From: Taibaiella koreensis
GTDB taxonomy: Bacteria > Bacteroidota > Bacteroidia > Chitinophagales > Chitinophagaceae
Assembly (NCBI RefSeq): GCF_003545715.1
Contig: NZ_QVNU01000012.1
Location: 1-64,000, forward strand
Length of the DNA stretch: 64,000 bases
Direction of reading: 5' to 3'
Below, piece after piece: positions 14,938 through 24,300 of this stretch (positions within the stretch are counted from its first letter, which is position 1; every line of letters starts with the position of its first letter). The position numbers and the translations under genes were made by a program. The notes beneath the pieces are model-generated. The model was not told the DNA's origin and did not search any database. It saw only the letters and a list, made by a program, of their open reading frames with translations.

Positions 14938-17900
14938 TTAGAATGAATACCTCAGGCCGAATTGCATCTGGAACCTGGAGGCGAAATAATCGATAGAGTA
15001 AGGCATGCCGGGATCGCTCCAGGTGTAGACGGGATAAGCGGTAGGCGAGCCTGCCTTCGTTTGCTTCAGACCTACGCTAGCCATAGAGTTGAAGGTATTG
15101 GGTGAGAAATACTGCCAGCCCCAGCTCTTGTTCAGCAGGTTGGTGAGGTTCATGATGTCGTAGGTAAAGGTAATGGTATGTACCTTTTTGCCCACGTTCA
15201 GGTTGAAGTCCTGGCTGAAGCGGAAGTCCAGCTGTGTATTCCAGGGGGTACGTCCGCCGTTCCTTTCGGTAAAATTGCCCCTGCGTGAACTCAGGTATTT
15301 GTTCCCGTCGATAAAGGCGTTGAACTGGGCGGCCTGCTGTGTAGCGCTCTCGCCGCCGCTGATATCGTTGAAGAAGTGTACCGCGTCATCTTTGGTGGGG
15401 ATATACACCAGGCTCACCTGCTGCCCCGTTCCATCGATCGTGGCGTTCACGAAGCCGTAGGAGTAAGGTACGCCGGAAGAGGCATTAAAGAACAAGGTGA
15501 AATTAGAGACGAACTTGTTTTCCTTGTCCCAGTTCAGCTTGTAGTTTACGCTAGCCACCAGGCGGTGACGGATATCGAAGTTGGAGTAAGCCAAAGCAGG
15601 GCTATTGGGATTCAGCGCCTGGTTTAGCTGCCAGTTCGATTCCATCGAGTTACGGATACCATTGGTAATGTCTTTCGACTGACCATACGTATAAGCCACC
15701 ATCGCATCCAGCCCGATCTTGTAAGACTTGGTCGCCTGGGCTGTAACACTGTAGCGGTAACCGTCGTGTGTATTGGAAAGCAGGTAGGCATTGGTGTACA
15801 GCGGATTGATCTTCTTACCGGAGAAGATCGGCTGTTGCTGGTCCTTGTCGTAGATCATATAGGTAGGGTTGTCCACATAGTTGATCTGCTGAAATTTCAG
15901 GTCGTTGATCACTTTGGTATAAATACCTTCTACGGTAAACTTATACCCGCCCGGGGTGGTATAATCCAGGGCCAGGCTGCTGCGCCAGGCCTGGGGCATT
16001 TTGAAGTTGTTATCTACCAGGTCGACCTGGGTGGCGCCGGACTTATCGCTGACATTGATCGGATTGCCTTTACCGTCTACCTGACGGGAAACAAAACCTG
16101 CTCCGCCATTACCGGTCAGGCCGTCCCGTATGGGATCGGAGCCCGGCGTAAAAGGCGTAGCTGAAGATTTGTTATCATAAGCGCCGTAGGTAACGCCATT
16201 GTTGTAATAAGCGTAGCCCAACCATGCAAAGGGAATACGGCCGGTGAACAGGCCGGTACCGCCACGCAGGATCACGCTCTGGTCGCCCATAATATCATAG
16301 TTGAAGCCCAGCCTGGGGGATACTTGCACCTGGCCCAGGAAGTCGTTTTTAATGTCTTTGGGCAGCGTGTAGCTATACGTCGTACCATAGTTGGGATCGA
16401 CGGGAGCACCGGTTGTCTTGTCGCTCAGCGGCTGCTTGCTGGGAAGAGAAGCCAGGTCCAGGCGAAGGCCTACTGTCAGCTTAAAGCGGTTGTGCAGCTG
16501 GATTTCATCCTGGCCATATAAGCTGTAGAGGTTCACATGAAATTCGGCAGGCGGATTGTCCATGATGTAATCACGGGTATTGTCTGTGTAATTATAATTG
16601 GCCCTTACACGGGATGGCTTATTGGCCAGGAAATCGGCTACACTGCCGTAATCTACGCGACCATTCCAGGAGTTGACAAAACCATACTGAATATTGTACA
16701 GCTCGTTGTGCGTACCGACGGTGAAGGTATGGTTTCCTTTGAACCAGGTCACGTTGTCGGTGATCTCGAATACTCGTTGCTTCATATTGAAGATCGCAGC
16801 CTCACGATCGGTGCCGAGGAAGATGGTACCACCGTTGGAAGCGATCTGGATCTGCGGGAGCGCAGGATCGGACAGCGGATCGCGGTAATCGTGCACACTG
16901 GAATAACCCAGCACCAGGCTGTTGGATAAGGTATTGGAAAAACGCGATTTCAGTTCCATCACGGTAGAACTCTGGTTGTTCACCTGCTTGTAGTCGATAC
17001 TGCCGAAACGGAAGTTCTGGTTATCCCGCTCCAGGTTGGTCGCCTGGGATAAGATGGTGTTGTTACGGATGGACAGCTGGTTCTTATCGTTGATGTTCCA
17101 ATCGATACGGTTGAAAAACTTATTGGAGCGGGAATAGATGTTGTAGTTGCCATAAGCTCCGGCATTAATGCCGTAATTGGTCTGCATATAGTCGGAGATC
17201 TGCTTGGCCTGGTCGCCGGAGATCAGGGTCATGTCGGGTGATCCGGCGCCCAGGATCACAGGGTCCTGGCGGCGGGTAATTTCTTCGTTGGTAAAGAAGA
17301 ACAGTTTGTTCTTGATAATCGGCAAGCCTACCCGCACGCCGGTCTGGTAATCGTGAAAGGAGGAAGGCTCTTTGCTGCCATCGCCGGCATTGTTGGGCCC
17401 GATGAGGAAAGCAGCGCGGCCATAGCCGTATACCGAACCATGCACCTCATTGGTACCACTGCGGGTAACGGCATTAATGCTGCCACCAAGGAAGTTGCCG
17501 ATCTTCACATCGTAGGGCGCCAGGTATACCTGCATGGTCTGGATGGCGTCCAGCGAAACGGGGTTGGTCCTGGTGCTGCTGCCGGGCTGGCCCGAGCTGT
17601 TGGTCTGGCCGCCAAGCGAGGGACTGAAACCGATCGCGTCGTTGTTGATCGCACCATCCAGTGTTACGTTGTTGTAACGGAAGTTGGTGCCCAGGAAGGA
17701 GTTGTTATTGCTTTGCGGCGTCAGGCGGGTAATGTCCTGCAGGCTCCGGCTCAGCGAAGGCATATGCTTGATATCGTCCTGGCTCATGCGCGTGCCTGCG
17801 CCGGTCTTCGGGCCGCCTCGCTGCGACTGCACGACTACTTCAGACAGGGCCTGCGACTCATCTTTCAATTTAAAATTCAGGGTTGTGCTACCCAGGCTCA

Positions 17901-18186
17901 GGTTAAGATCGGTCCGGGTTTCTTCTTTAAAGCCTACATATTGCACGGTAATCGTGTACGGGCCGCCCGGGTTCAGGTTGGTGATCAGGAAACGCCCATC
18001 GGCATTGGTTTGGGTACCGGTATTAAACCCGGTTGCCGTATTGGTCAGGATTAAGGACACGCCGGGCTGGCTCTCACCCTTTTCGTCCGTTATTCTACCC
18101 TCTATCTGAGCCGTGGTAACCTGAGCATAGGCCCTTGGCATCAACAGGGATAATGCTGCGATAAAGATTGCGTAAAAGACTTTCAT
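14938..18186 (-). CDS. Oar-like TonB-dependent outer-membrane receptor
   Basis: A 1082-residue protein with a signal peptide (about residues 1-21). A carboxypeptidase-regulatory-like beta-sandwich follows (GRITDEKGESQPGVSLILTN, ~28-112), then a plug region with LDGAINNDAIGFSPSLGGQ. The plug also carries the conserved SLDAIQTMQVYLAPYDVKIGNFLGG-type segment. The long beta-barrel ends in an aromatic residue (FGLRYSF). This is the Oar/OmpA-related TonB-dependent receptor class, which imports or binds large ligands, sometimes peptides; the substrate is unknown. It stands alone with no SusD partner. A short A/T-rich leader with AACCTTTG near 18203-18210 may be part of its promoter. Confidence 0.9.
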   Translation of the reverse strand: MKVFYAIFIAALSLLMPRAYAQVTTAQIEGRITDEKGESQPGVSLILTNTATGFNTGTQTNADGRFLITNLNPGGPYTITVQYVGFKEETRTDLNLSLGSTTLNFKLKDESQALSEVVVQSQRGGPKTGAGTRMSQDDIKHMPSLSRSLQDITRLTPQSNNNSFLGTNFRYNNVTLDGAINNDAIGFSPSLGGQTNSSGQPGSSTRTNPVSLDAIQTMQVYLAPYDVKIGNFLGGSINAVTRSGTNEVHGSVYGYGRAAFLIGPNNAGDGSKEPSSFHDYQTGVRVGLPIIKNKLFFFTNEEITRRQDPVILGAGSPDMTLISGDQAKQISDYMQTNYGINAGAYGNYNIYSRSNKFFNRIDWNINDKNQLSIRNNTILSQATNLERDNQNFRFGSIDYKQVNNQSSTVMELKSRFSNTLSNSLVLGYSSVHDYRDPLSDPALPQIQIASNGGTIFLGTDREAAIFNMKQRVFEITDNVTWFKGNHTFTVGTHNELYNIQYGFVNSWNGRVDYGSVADFLANKPSRVRANYNYTDNTRDYIMDNPPAEFHVNLYSLYGQDEIQLHNRFKLTVGLRLDLASLPSKQPLSDKTTGAPVDPNYGTTYSYTLPKDIKNDFLGQVQVSPRLGFNYDIMGDQSVILRGGTGLFTGRIPFAWLGYAYYNNGVTYGAYDNKSSATPFTPGSDPIRDGLTGNGGAGFVSRQVDGKGNPINVSDKSGATQVDLVDNNFKMPQAWRSSLALDYTTPGGYKFTVEGIYTKVINDLKFQQINYVDNPTYMIYDKDQQQPIFSGKKINPLYTNAYLLSNTHDGYRYSVTAQATKSYKIGLDAMVAYTYGQSKDITNGIRNSMESNWQLNQALNPNSPALAYSNFDIRHRLVASVNYKLNWDKENKFVSNFTLFFNASSGVPYSYGFVNATIDGTGQQVSLVYIPTKDDAVHFFNDISGGESATQQAAQFNAFIDGNKYLSSRRGNFTERNGGRTPWNTQLDFRFSQDFNLNVGKKVHTITFTYDIMNLTNLLNKSWGWQYFSPNTFNSMASVGLKQTKAGSPTAYPVYTWSDPGMPYSIDYFASRFQMQFGLRYSF

Positions 18187-18865
18187 TGGTTTCGATTTTT
18201 AGCAAAGGTTCGCCCGATGCATTACCAAATAGTTAACTCTATGTTCTCTAAATGTTACTTGACTAATCCTTTACCAATGCCTGAAAAAGTATCCCAGGTC
18301 AAAACCAGTGAAATTTTAGCCTCCAATCCCCCTCTTTGATCAGCTGGGGAGCGGAAAGGAAAAAGTCCGGAAAGTATTGGTACTATTGCGTCCAGGTGCA
18401 GGAAGCATTCCTGAACTTCAGCTAAATGAAAAACTGAAGGAAGGATACAAAACCACTTGCGTTCCGGGAAAGGCAAAAGCCGTTATCTCTCATCCGGAAG
18501 AGAAGGCAAGCGCTTTCCGGCGGAAAAATAATGTCATTGTGAAGATTTGATCGTAATACTTTTTCGGCTTTTTCCTTCTCCGTTACCCATGCCTGCCCAG
18601 GTTGCCCGTTTGCGTTTCCTGATATCCCCGAAGCACACCTGGCATACCCCTACCTGTAATTGGGTATTTTTACGAGTAAAAAAGTCAATAACTACTATAA
18701 TTCGGCTAATTTTGTTCCCGCTCAAAAGGCTTGAAAGGATACGGCGCTGAACAGGGCTTTGTCCCGGCGTGGCTGTGTACCTGTCTCCATCAAGGCTTTT
18801 ATAGCAATCGAAAACCACGATTTAACCTTCAATAGTATATAACCAGTAATCCTTTAAATCTTTCC
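18187..18865. other. Intergenic stretch between divergent genes, with a possible gene remnant
   Basis: About 680 bases between two divergent surface-protein genes. The only notable content is a 77-codon stop-to-stop open frame on + (18320-18550) with protein-like composition and no start codon at its beginning, listed separately. The rest is AT-rich and presumably holds both promoters. Confidence 0.4.
18320..18550 (+). pseudogene. Possible C-terminal gene remnant
   Basis: The frame after TAG 18317-18319 is open to TGA 18548-18550. It reads as plausible protein: ..DQLGSGKEKVRKVLVLL, RPGAGSIPELQLNEKLKEGY and HPEEKASAFRRKNNVIVKI. It has no ATG or GTG at its start (internal TTG codons exist) and no recognised family. 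It could be the tail of a decayed gene or chance; the Lys/Glu balance and the beta-like ending favour a remnant. Confidence 0.25.
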
Positions 18866-21301
18866 ATGAAAAAAATCTTACTCTCTGTTTTATTGCTCCC
18901 TTTGTGCCTTACGGCCCCGGCGCAGGTAACTTATTATGTAGATGCTGCCCGGCCAGACAACGCCGGCGCCGGCACTTCCTGGGCCACCGCCAAACGGGAC
19001 CTGCAGGTAGCCATTAACGGCGCGGCCAGCGGCGACCAGGTATGGATAAAGGCCGGTACCTATTTGCCCACACACGATCACTTAGCCAGCACCACGCCAG
19101 CCAATAGCCGGGATAAGACCTTTTCCCTGAAGAACGGTGTAAAGGTTTATGGTGGCTTTGCCGGGACAGAAACGCAGTTAAGCCAGCGCAACTGGCAAAC
19201 CAACAGCACGATCCTGAGCGGCGATATCGGAACGGTAAATGTTGCCACGGATAATGTCTACCACGTTGTCATTTCGGTTAACTTGACGGCAGCTACCGTG
19301 CTGGATGGCGTTACCGTTACCAAAGGATATGCCAAGGCGGCAAACCTGTCTTCGATCACCGTGGGCGCGCGAACGCTGAATCGTTACTTTGGCGGGGGTA
19401 TTTTTAATTCCTATGCGTCTACCACCTTTGCCAATTGCCGTATCACCGCCAACACCGCCGATTGCGACAACAGCAACGATGCCCAGGGAGCGGGCGTTAT
19501 CAACGACAATTGCTCCTCTGCGTTCACCAACTGTGTATTCGACGCCAACACCTTCCCTGATGGCGGTAGCAGCTTTGGCGCCAAAGGCGCGGGCATGTAC
19601 ATCATGTCCGGGGCCTGTACCCTGACCAATTGCGCTTTCGTGAACAATACCTGTGGTACTACCATCGGTTCTGACGGTGGGGCGATCTATATGAATACAG
19701 GTACCACCCGTATTGTCAACAGTATTTTTTACAACAACAGCGCCATGAATGGCGCGGCCCTTTCCCTTGGCGGCGCTCCTCATACACCGGTAGTGACCAA
19801 TTGTACTTTTGCCAATAATACCTCATTCTATGCCGGTACTGCTTATTCAGGCTTTTCTAATGGCACTTTCAGCAATTGTATTTTCTGGAACAATACGCCT
19901 ACGGTGAATCCCGTAGCAGGCAGGAACGAGATATACAGCAGCGAGACGAACGTAGCCAATCAGCCGACATTTAAAAACTGTATCGTAAGGGATGGAACCG
20001 GCAATCCCCTCTCGGTGGCGAGCACGATTATGAGCAATTGCATCAATAGCAATCCGGCGTTTGCTAATCTTACCGATGGCGATGGTCCGGACAATGTGTT
20101 TATGACCGCAGATGACGGCCTGCGGCTGCTGTGTACCTCGCCTGCCATCGGGGCCGGCATAACAACCACACCGCCGGTAACAACAGATATCCTGAACCTG
20201 ACGCGTATAGGCACACCCGACATCGGCGCCTATGAAGGCATACAGGCTTCGGCTCCTTTCAACAGCATACCTACCGCCAATACCACGATCCAGCTGGGAC
20301 AGAACGCTACCGGAACCACCAACTATTCGGACTGCAGCAACGAGCTGCTGAAGATCCAATCGGGCGGGACTTATACGCTAGGTGGTATCGTAACTACGAA
20401 AGTATGGATAGAGACCGGCCAGCCTTCCCGCTATGTGAAGCGCCACTACGAAATTACACCGCAGACCAATGCAGCCGCCGCAACAGCCCGGGTCACCCTT
20501 TATTTTAAGCAACAGGAGTTTACCGATTTTAATGCTGTCAATGCGGTTCAGCTGCCGACAGGACCTTCTGATGCTACGGGTATTGCCAATATCAAGATCG
20601 AAAAGAAAGCGGGATCCAGCAACAACGGTTCCGGCCTGCCCGATAGCTATACAGGCGCCTCACAGACCCTTTCCGGCGCCGCACTGGCAGTATCCTGGAA
20701 CACAGCCGCAGCGCGCTGGGAGATCAGCTTTGACGTAACCGGCTTCAGCGGCTTTTTCCTGAAAACCCAATCGGCGGTGCTGCCCCTGCGCCTGCTGACC
20801 TTCACCGGTAAACAAGACCTTGCCTGCAACGTGTTGCAATGGCGTACGGCAAATGAAGTCAATACCAGGGAATTTGAAATTCAGAAAAGTATTGACGCGC
20901 GCCAGTTCTACCCCATTGGCGCCACACCGGCTGCCGGCAGCGGAAACAGCTTTTATGAATATAGGGATTGTCCGGCTTCTTCCGGCAAAGCGTACTACCG
21001 TTTAAAAATGATCGACCAGGACGGACAATTCACGTACAGTACTGTCGTGACCATCGATGGCAAGCAGGATATCTCTGCGGAGCTCTACCCCAACCCTGCA
21101 AATGGCTATCTGCTTATTGCCGCCAACGATGCCAGCCTGATCGGTAGCGAGGTCAAAGTAACAGACCCAACCGGCCGTTTGCTCATGCGGGCAACCCTGA
21201 ACACGCTGCCTTACCGGTTAAGCCTGGAGCAATTGCCTGCGGGTTTATATTACCTTCAGCTTGCTAGTGGTAAAACCTTACGTTTTGTGAAGCAACGATA
21301 A
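18866..21301 (+). CDS. T9SS-sorted parallel beta-helix surface protein
   Basis: An 811-residue protein. The signal peptide (LLPLCLTAPAQ) is followed by YYVDAARPDNAGAGTSWATA and VWIKAGTYLPT. This is the usual N-terminal cap of right-handed beta-helix proteins with a choice-of-anchor Q domain. Repeated FxNCxFxxNT rungs run from about 170 to 350 (TTFANCRITANTADC, SAFTNCVFDANT, CTLTNCAFVNNT, TFSNCIFWNN). A C-terminal block precedes a T9SS type A sorting domain starting at ELYPNPANGYLL. Predicted to be exported by T9SS and surface-bound or released; the ligand or activity (adhesin or polysaccharide-related) is unknown. A terminator follows at 21343. Confidence 0.85.
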   Translation: MKKILLSVLLLPLCLTAPAQVTYYVDAARPDNAGAGTSWATAKRDLQVAINGAASGDQVWIKAGTYLPTHDHLASTTPANSRDKTFSLKNGVKVYGGFAGTETQLSQRNWQTNSTILSGDIGTVNVATDNVYHVVISVNLTAATVLDGVTVTKGYAKAANLSSITVGARTLNRYFGGGIFNSYASTTFANCRITANTADCDNSNDAQGAGVINDNCSSAFTNCVFDANTFPDGGSSFGAKGAGMYIMSGACTLTNCAFVNNTCGTTIGSDGGAIYMNTGTTRIVNSIFYNNSAMNGAALSLGGAPHTPVVTNCTFANNTSFYAGTAYSGFSNGTFSNCIFWNNTPTVNPVAGRNEIYSSETNVANQPTFKNCIVRDGTGNPLSVASTIMSNCINSNPAFANLTDGDGPDNVFMTADDGLRLLCTSPAIGAGITTTPPVTTDILNLTRIGTPDIGAYEGIQASAPFNSIPTANTTIQLGQNATGTTNYSDCSNELLKIQSGGTYTLGGIVTTKVWIETGQPSRYVKRHYEITPQTNAAAATARVTLYFKQQEFTDFNAVNAVQLPTGPSDATGIANIKIEKKAGSSNNGSGLPDSYTGASQTLSGAALAVSWNTAAARWEISFDVTGFSGFFLKTQSAVLPLRLLTFTGKQDLACNVLQWRTANEVNTREFEIQKSIDARQFYPIGATPAAGSGNSFYEYRDCPASSGKAYYRLKMIDQDGQFTYSTVVTIDGKQDISAELYPNPANGYLLIAANDASLIGSEVKVTDPTGRLLMRATLNTLPYRLSLEQLPAGLYYLQLASGKTLRFVKQR

Positions 21302-21342
21302 AATCATCTCCGGAAAGCTTATTCCTGCATTCAAATAGAAAG

Positions 21343-21367
21343 GCCGTTCTTAGGGACGGCTTTTTTG
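21343..21367 (+). terminator. Rho-independent terminator
   Basis: Stem GCCGT/ACGGC with an 8-nt loop is followed directly by TTTTTT, 40 bp after the beta-helix gene stop. Confidence 0.75.
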
Positions 21368-21631
21368 TTGCGCTTCGGTACGGTCGGGGAATGTGATCAG
21401 CGATTAAGGCGTATTAAGCGCAGCGCAGGATCGCCGTGGTGCAGTAGTTTACGACAGACAACTATTCAAGTGCTCCAACCGGCAGCTTTATGCTGCCAAG
21501 TCCGATGAATAGACTAAGGCGGTTATAACATCAGAACTGGTAGCATTAAAACCGAAAAAGGTATAAGCGCTGACCGCTATACCAAACTTTTTACCGCCAC
21601 TTTATTATCAGCTGCTCCGGACGAGCGGCTT
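21368..21631. other. Intergenic stretch, nothing recognised
   Basis: About 260 bases between the terminator and the convergent small membrane gene. I see no gene, repeat or RNA here. Confidence 0.4.
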
Positions 21632-21811
21632 TTATTTAATAGCAAAGTACCAGATAGCGATAATAATACACAAAATCGCAAACCTGCCTATTGCCCATGC
21701 TGCATAACCGTTTTTGATAAAATAGCCCTTCTTGCGCCTGGAAGCATAATCTACAGAAGTGGCGGCAATGAAGATGATCAATAGCAAATAAATAATAAAG
21801 TTGTTTCCCAT
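21632..21811 (-). CDS. Small two-helix membrane protein
   Basis: The ATG at 21811 (MGNNFIIYLLLIIFIAA) gives 59 residues. One helix is at the N-terminus, followed by a basic loop (DYASRRKKGYFIKNGY) and a second helix (FAILCIIIAIWYFAI). A TTG four codons upstream is less likely. The composition is that of genuine small membrane proteins, and the basic loop gives a clear N-out/C-out topology. No family recognised. Confidence 0.55.
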   Translation of the reverse strand: MGNNFIIYLLLIIFIAATSVDYASRRKKGYFIKNGYAAWAIGRFAILCIIIAIWYFAIK

Positions 21812-21995
21812 GATTAGTGTCAAGGGCTGAAGTTACAAAAATTCAGGACTTATTTTATCGCAAACATTATTAGAAGAACAAAGGCCCAATATGTCATTCC
21901 CTATTCATTGTGATAAACCTGCGACCGGAGCACCGGGAGACGAACTGGTCTTCTGCTTCCGGGAAGGCATGTCATAAAAATGACTTATTTTAGAC

Positions 21996-22361
21996 ATGTC
22001 AAAACTGATGACAATGGTGCTCAAGATCATCAATGCCCTGCTGATCCTCGTTGCGGTAGGTATGGGTTTAAAACAAGGATATGCCATGCTCGCCGGCCGG
22101 CCCGAGATGCTGACGCTTTTCGGCAAATGGGGTATTGGCAAGGCTGGCGTCGCCATCACGGGTATCGTTACCCTTATAGCGGCTTTGCTTATTCTTTTTC
22201 CCCGGACATTTGTATGGGGCAATTTTCTAATGGCGGCAGGTATCCTACTTATCATCTGCTTTCAGTTGCTGGACCGTAACCTTAAAGGCGTGGCCATTGA
22301 GCTGCCTTTCTTTTTGCTGAACCTCGTGATCATTTACCTGCAATACCCTTTAAAAAAATGA
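21996..22361 (+). CDS. DoxX-like membrane protein
   Basis: A 121-residue protein with four predicted membrane segments and the DoxX-family feel: AVGMGLKQGYAMLAGRPEM after the first helix, FGKWGIGKAGVAITGIV at the second, and a final helix pair. DoxX-like proteins of Bacteroidota are small integral membrane proteins of poorly known function, sometimes linked to redox stress or quinone chemistry. The stop codon overlaps the next start (ATGA), which indicates translational coupling with the SnoaL-like lipoprotein. Confidence 0.75.
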   Translation: MSKLMTMVLKIINALLILVAVGMGLKQGYAMLAGRPEMLTLFGKWGIGKAGVAITGIVTLIAALLILFPRTFVWGNFLMAAGILLIICFQLLDRNLKGVAIELPFFLLNLVIIYLQYPLKK

Positions 22362-22810
22362 GCCTACGGCGCCGTTTCCTTATACCCCTCCTGGCCGGTA
22401 GCCTGTATTGCGCTGTTGCCGGTGCTTGTAGTGCAAAGGATGATACCGGCGCTCAGGCAAAAGAACAAGAACAAAAAACCGGAACAATGGATATCCAGAA
22501 AGTAACTGATAGTACAGCCAGGGCAGCGCTTGATGCCTGGCAAAAGGGCGATGGTCCCACCTTTCTTTCCTTTTTTGCGCCGGAGGCGCAGCTGTTTGAC
22601 GATGGCCATCCCAGGGATTTCAGGCGCTTTGTGGCAGAGGCCTGCGGACACGAACGGTTTACCGACATCGACAAAGTAGCTAACGAGGGCCGCGACATTT
22701 ACGGTCCTTTCCACACCGAGCAATGGGGCGACTTTAATGCCTATTTTAAATTCCATATCAACGACCAGGGAAAAATAACCCGGCTCGACATAGGGCAAGC
22801 GAGCGATTAA
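22358..22810 (+). CDS. SnoaL/NTF2-like lipoprotein
   Basis: A 150-residue protein. The N-terminus has a lipoprotein signal with lipobox VAGACS. From residue ~45 the sequence fits a SnoaL/NTF2-like cone: helix TDSTARAALDAWQKGDGPTF, then FLSFFAPEAQLFDDGHPRDF, and paired strands ending GDFNAYFKFHIND and ITRLDIGQ. These folds bind small hydrophobic ligands or act as isomerases. It overlaps the DoxX-like gene by 4 bp, so the two are one transcript. It converges with the hydrolase gene, leaving only 8 bp. Confidence 0.75.
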   Translation: MSLRRRFLIPLLAGSLYCAVAGACSAKDDTGAQAKEQEQKTGTMDIQKVTDSTARAALDAWQKGDGPTFLSFFAPEAQLFDDGHPRDFRRFVAEACGHERFTDIDKVANEGRDIYGPFHTEQWGDFNAYFKFHINDQGKITRLDIGQASD

Positions 22811-22818
22811 GCCCGGGC

Positions 22819-23895
22819 CTATCGTAGATGCAGTCCGGTGAGCCACTCCGTCATCAACGGAACATAACCCGGTGCGAAAATGGCTGCAGGCGTATCCTTA
22901 TAGGCTTCTCTCCGCTTAATGGTTTCGGCGCCTGTGCCGCTGTGGTTAAAAGTAAGGGTGTGGTCTGCATCGGGAATGATCCGGATCAGCACATGATCGT
23001 TACCGGTTCGCGCCAAAGCCTCTTTATAGGTCCTGGCACTGCTTTGCGGCGGCACCACCAGGTCGTTGGCCCCCCAGATAGCCAATACCGGGCAACGGAG
23101 ACTGCTCAGGTCCGGCGCGTCGTCCTGCGACAATACGATGCTTAAATAAGCATACACCATCTCATCGCCCCCTATCACATAGTCCTGCCATGTTTCTTTT
23201 GCCGTACGCTCCTGCAGCGCCTTGAATTGCGCATAAGGCGCCTTGGCCTGTATCATTTCCCGCAAAGCCTTGTTGTAGGCCATCGCTTTCTGCCGCTCGC
23301 TTCGCGAAAAACCAGCAGCCTTCATTCCTGATGTTACCCTGTAGCACTCCTGCTCAAAAGCCGTAGTTACCGGGGAAGAAACCGTGATCACAAATGCCGG
23401 TGTGCTTTCCCTGGCAACCTTAGGAATTACCCAACCTGCCTGGCTGATCCCCCATAGTCCCACCTTTGCTGTATCCACTATGGGGCATTGTTTCAGCCGC
23501 TCGATCGCCCGGATCACCTCTTCTGCCCGGTCCTGCACCGACATGCGGTACCACTGCCCTCCTGAAGGCGCCACACCCGGCCGGTTCCAGGAATAGCAGG
23601 CAAAACCCTTAGCAGTAAAGGCTTCCCATAAATAGCGGTAGTTCTCCGATGAGCTGTAATCTTCGGGTCCGGATCCGTGCACGAAAACGATAACAGGCAT
23701 CTTTTCCTTAGGAACAAGCGGCGTGATCAGCTTTCCAAACAAAGAGTCGCCATGATAAGTGAAGTTCAGGTCCTGCTCCCGGTAAGGCAGGCTGCTGTCT
23801 TGTCCCATCACGACGCCGTCGCCCAAGATGGCGCGAAGAAAAAAGAAAAGCAGAGAACAGGCTCTGGCGGCGCGGGACATTGATGCCATAAACAT
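22819..23895 (-). CDS. Secreted alpha/beta hydrolase
   Basis: A 358-residue protein with an export signal in the first ~30 residues and an alpha/beta-hydrolase core. The oxyanion strand is IVFVHGSGPEDYSS, the nucleophile elbow is GLWGISQAGW (Ser of GxSxG), the acid strand is AIWGANDLVVP, and the catalytic His lies in PDADHTL. A helical cap lies between about residues 185 and 255. The family includes acyl-peptide hydrolase-like and esterase enzymes acting on unknown ester or amide substrates. Single gene, convergent with the SnoaL-like gene. The exact start is uncertain among three early Met codons. Confidence 0.85.
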   Translation of the reverse strand: MFMASMSRAARACSLLFFFLRAILGDGVVMGQDSSLPYREQDLNFTYHGDSLFGKLITPLVPKEKMPVIVFVHGSGPEDYSSSENYRYLWEAFTAKGFACYSWNRPGVAPSGGQWYRMSVQDRAEEVIRAIERLKQCPIVDTAKVGLWGISQAGWVIPKVARESTPAFVITVSSPVTTAFEQECYRVTSGMKAAGFSRSERQKAMAYNKALREMIQAKAPYAQFKALQERTAKETWQDYVIGGDEMVYAYLSIVLSQDDAPDLSSLRCPVLAIWGANDLVVPPQSSARTYKEALARTGNDHVLIRIIPDADHTLTFNHSGTGAETIKRREAYKDTPAAIFAPGYVPLMTEWLTGLHLR

Positions 23896-23959
23896 ACAGA
23901 TTTTCTTAGGAGAATGAATGCGTTAAATTAAGCTTTTCCGGCGACCTGTATATTGGTAG

Positions 23960-24070
23960 AATAGTTGGCAGTTGGCAATAGATGGGGAAGATTTCAATAC
24001 GCAATACCGGAAATTCAAATACCAATATTCAATGAAATAGTTGGCAGTTGACAATAGATGGGGCAAATTC
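23960..24070. repeat. Direct repeat next to the heptad array
   Basis: AGTTGGCAGTTGGCAATAGA occurs at about 23961 and again, with one change, at about 24038. Both are followed by TGGGG and an A/T stretch leading into CAATAC heptads, so the array appears to have duplicated together with its left flank. Confidence 0.6.
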
Positions 24071-24196
24071 CAATACCCAATACTCAATACGCAATACTCG
24101 ATACCCAATACTCAATACCCAATACCCAATACTCAATACCCAATACCCAATACTCAATACCCAATACCCAATACTCAATACCCAATACTCAATACG
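24071..24196. repeat. Heptanucleotide tandem array, 18 units
   Basis: There are eighteen consecutive CAATACN heptads (126 bp; one has CGATAC). The seventh base runs C T G T C T C C T C C T C C T C T G, so the centre also shows a 21 bp period (C-C-T). All three + frames are open, so reading frames here are artefacts. It lies between the hydrolase gene and a small secreted-protein gene, whose start is 105 bp downstream. Confidence 0.95.
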
Positions 24197-24300
24197 CTTG
24201 TCGGTTTATCCCGAGCACATTTTCTTTATCTTGTGGCAGATAGACAATTGGTACTATTATTCTTGCCCTGAAAGCCTATCCTTGCTGATAATTTGATTGT

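Noticed and set aside
17353-18054. A 233-codon + strand frame opposite the Oar-like receptor
   Set aside because: It is a shadow of the receptor's conserved N-terminal and plug region, with no independent protein signal.
24071-24196. Possible CRISPR array
   Set aside because: Units are 7 bp with no spacers and no cas genes are present. It is a simple tandem repeat.
24041-24296. Several overlapping open frames with NTQYPIP repeats
   Set aside because: These are translations of the heptanucleotide array. A 7-bp unit is open in all three frames, so the frames carry no evidence of coding.
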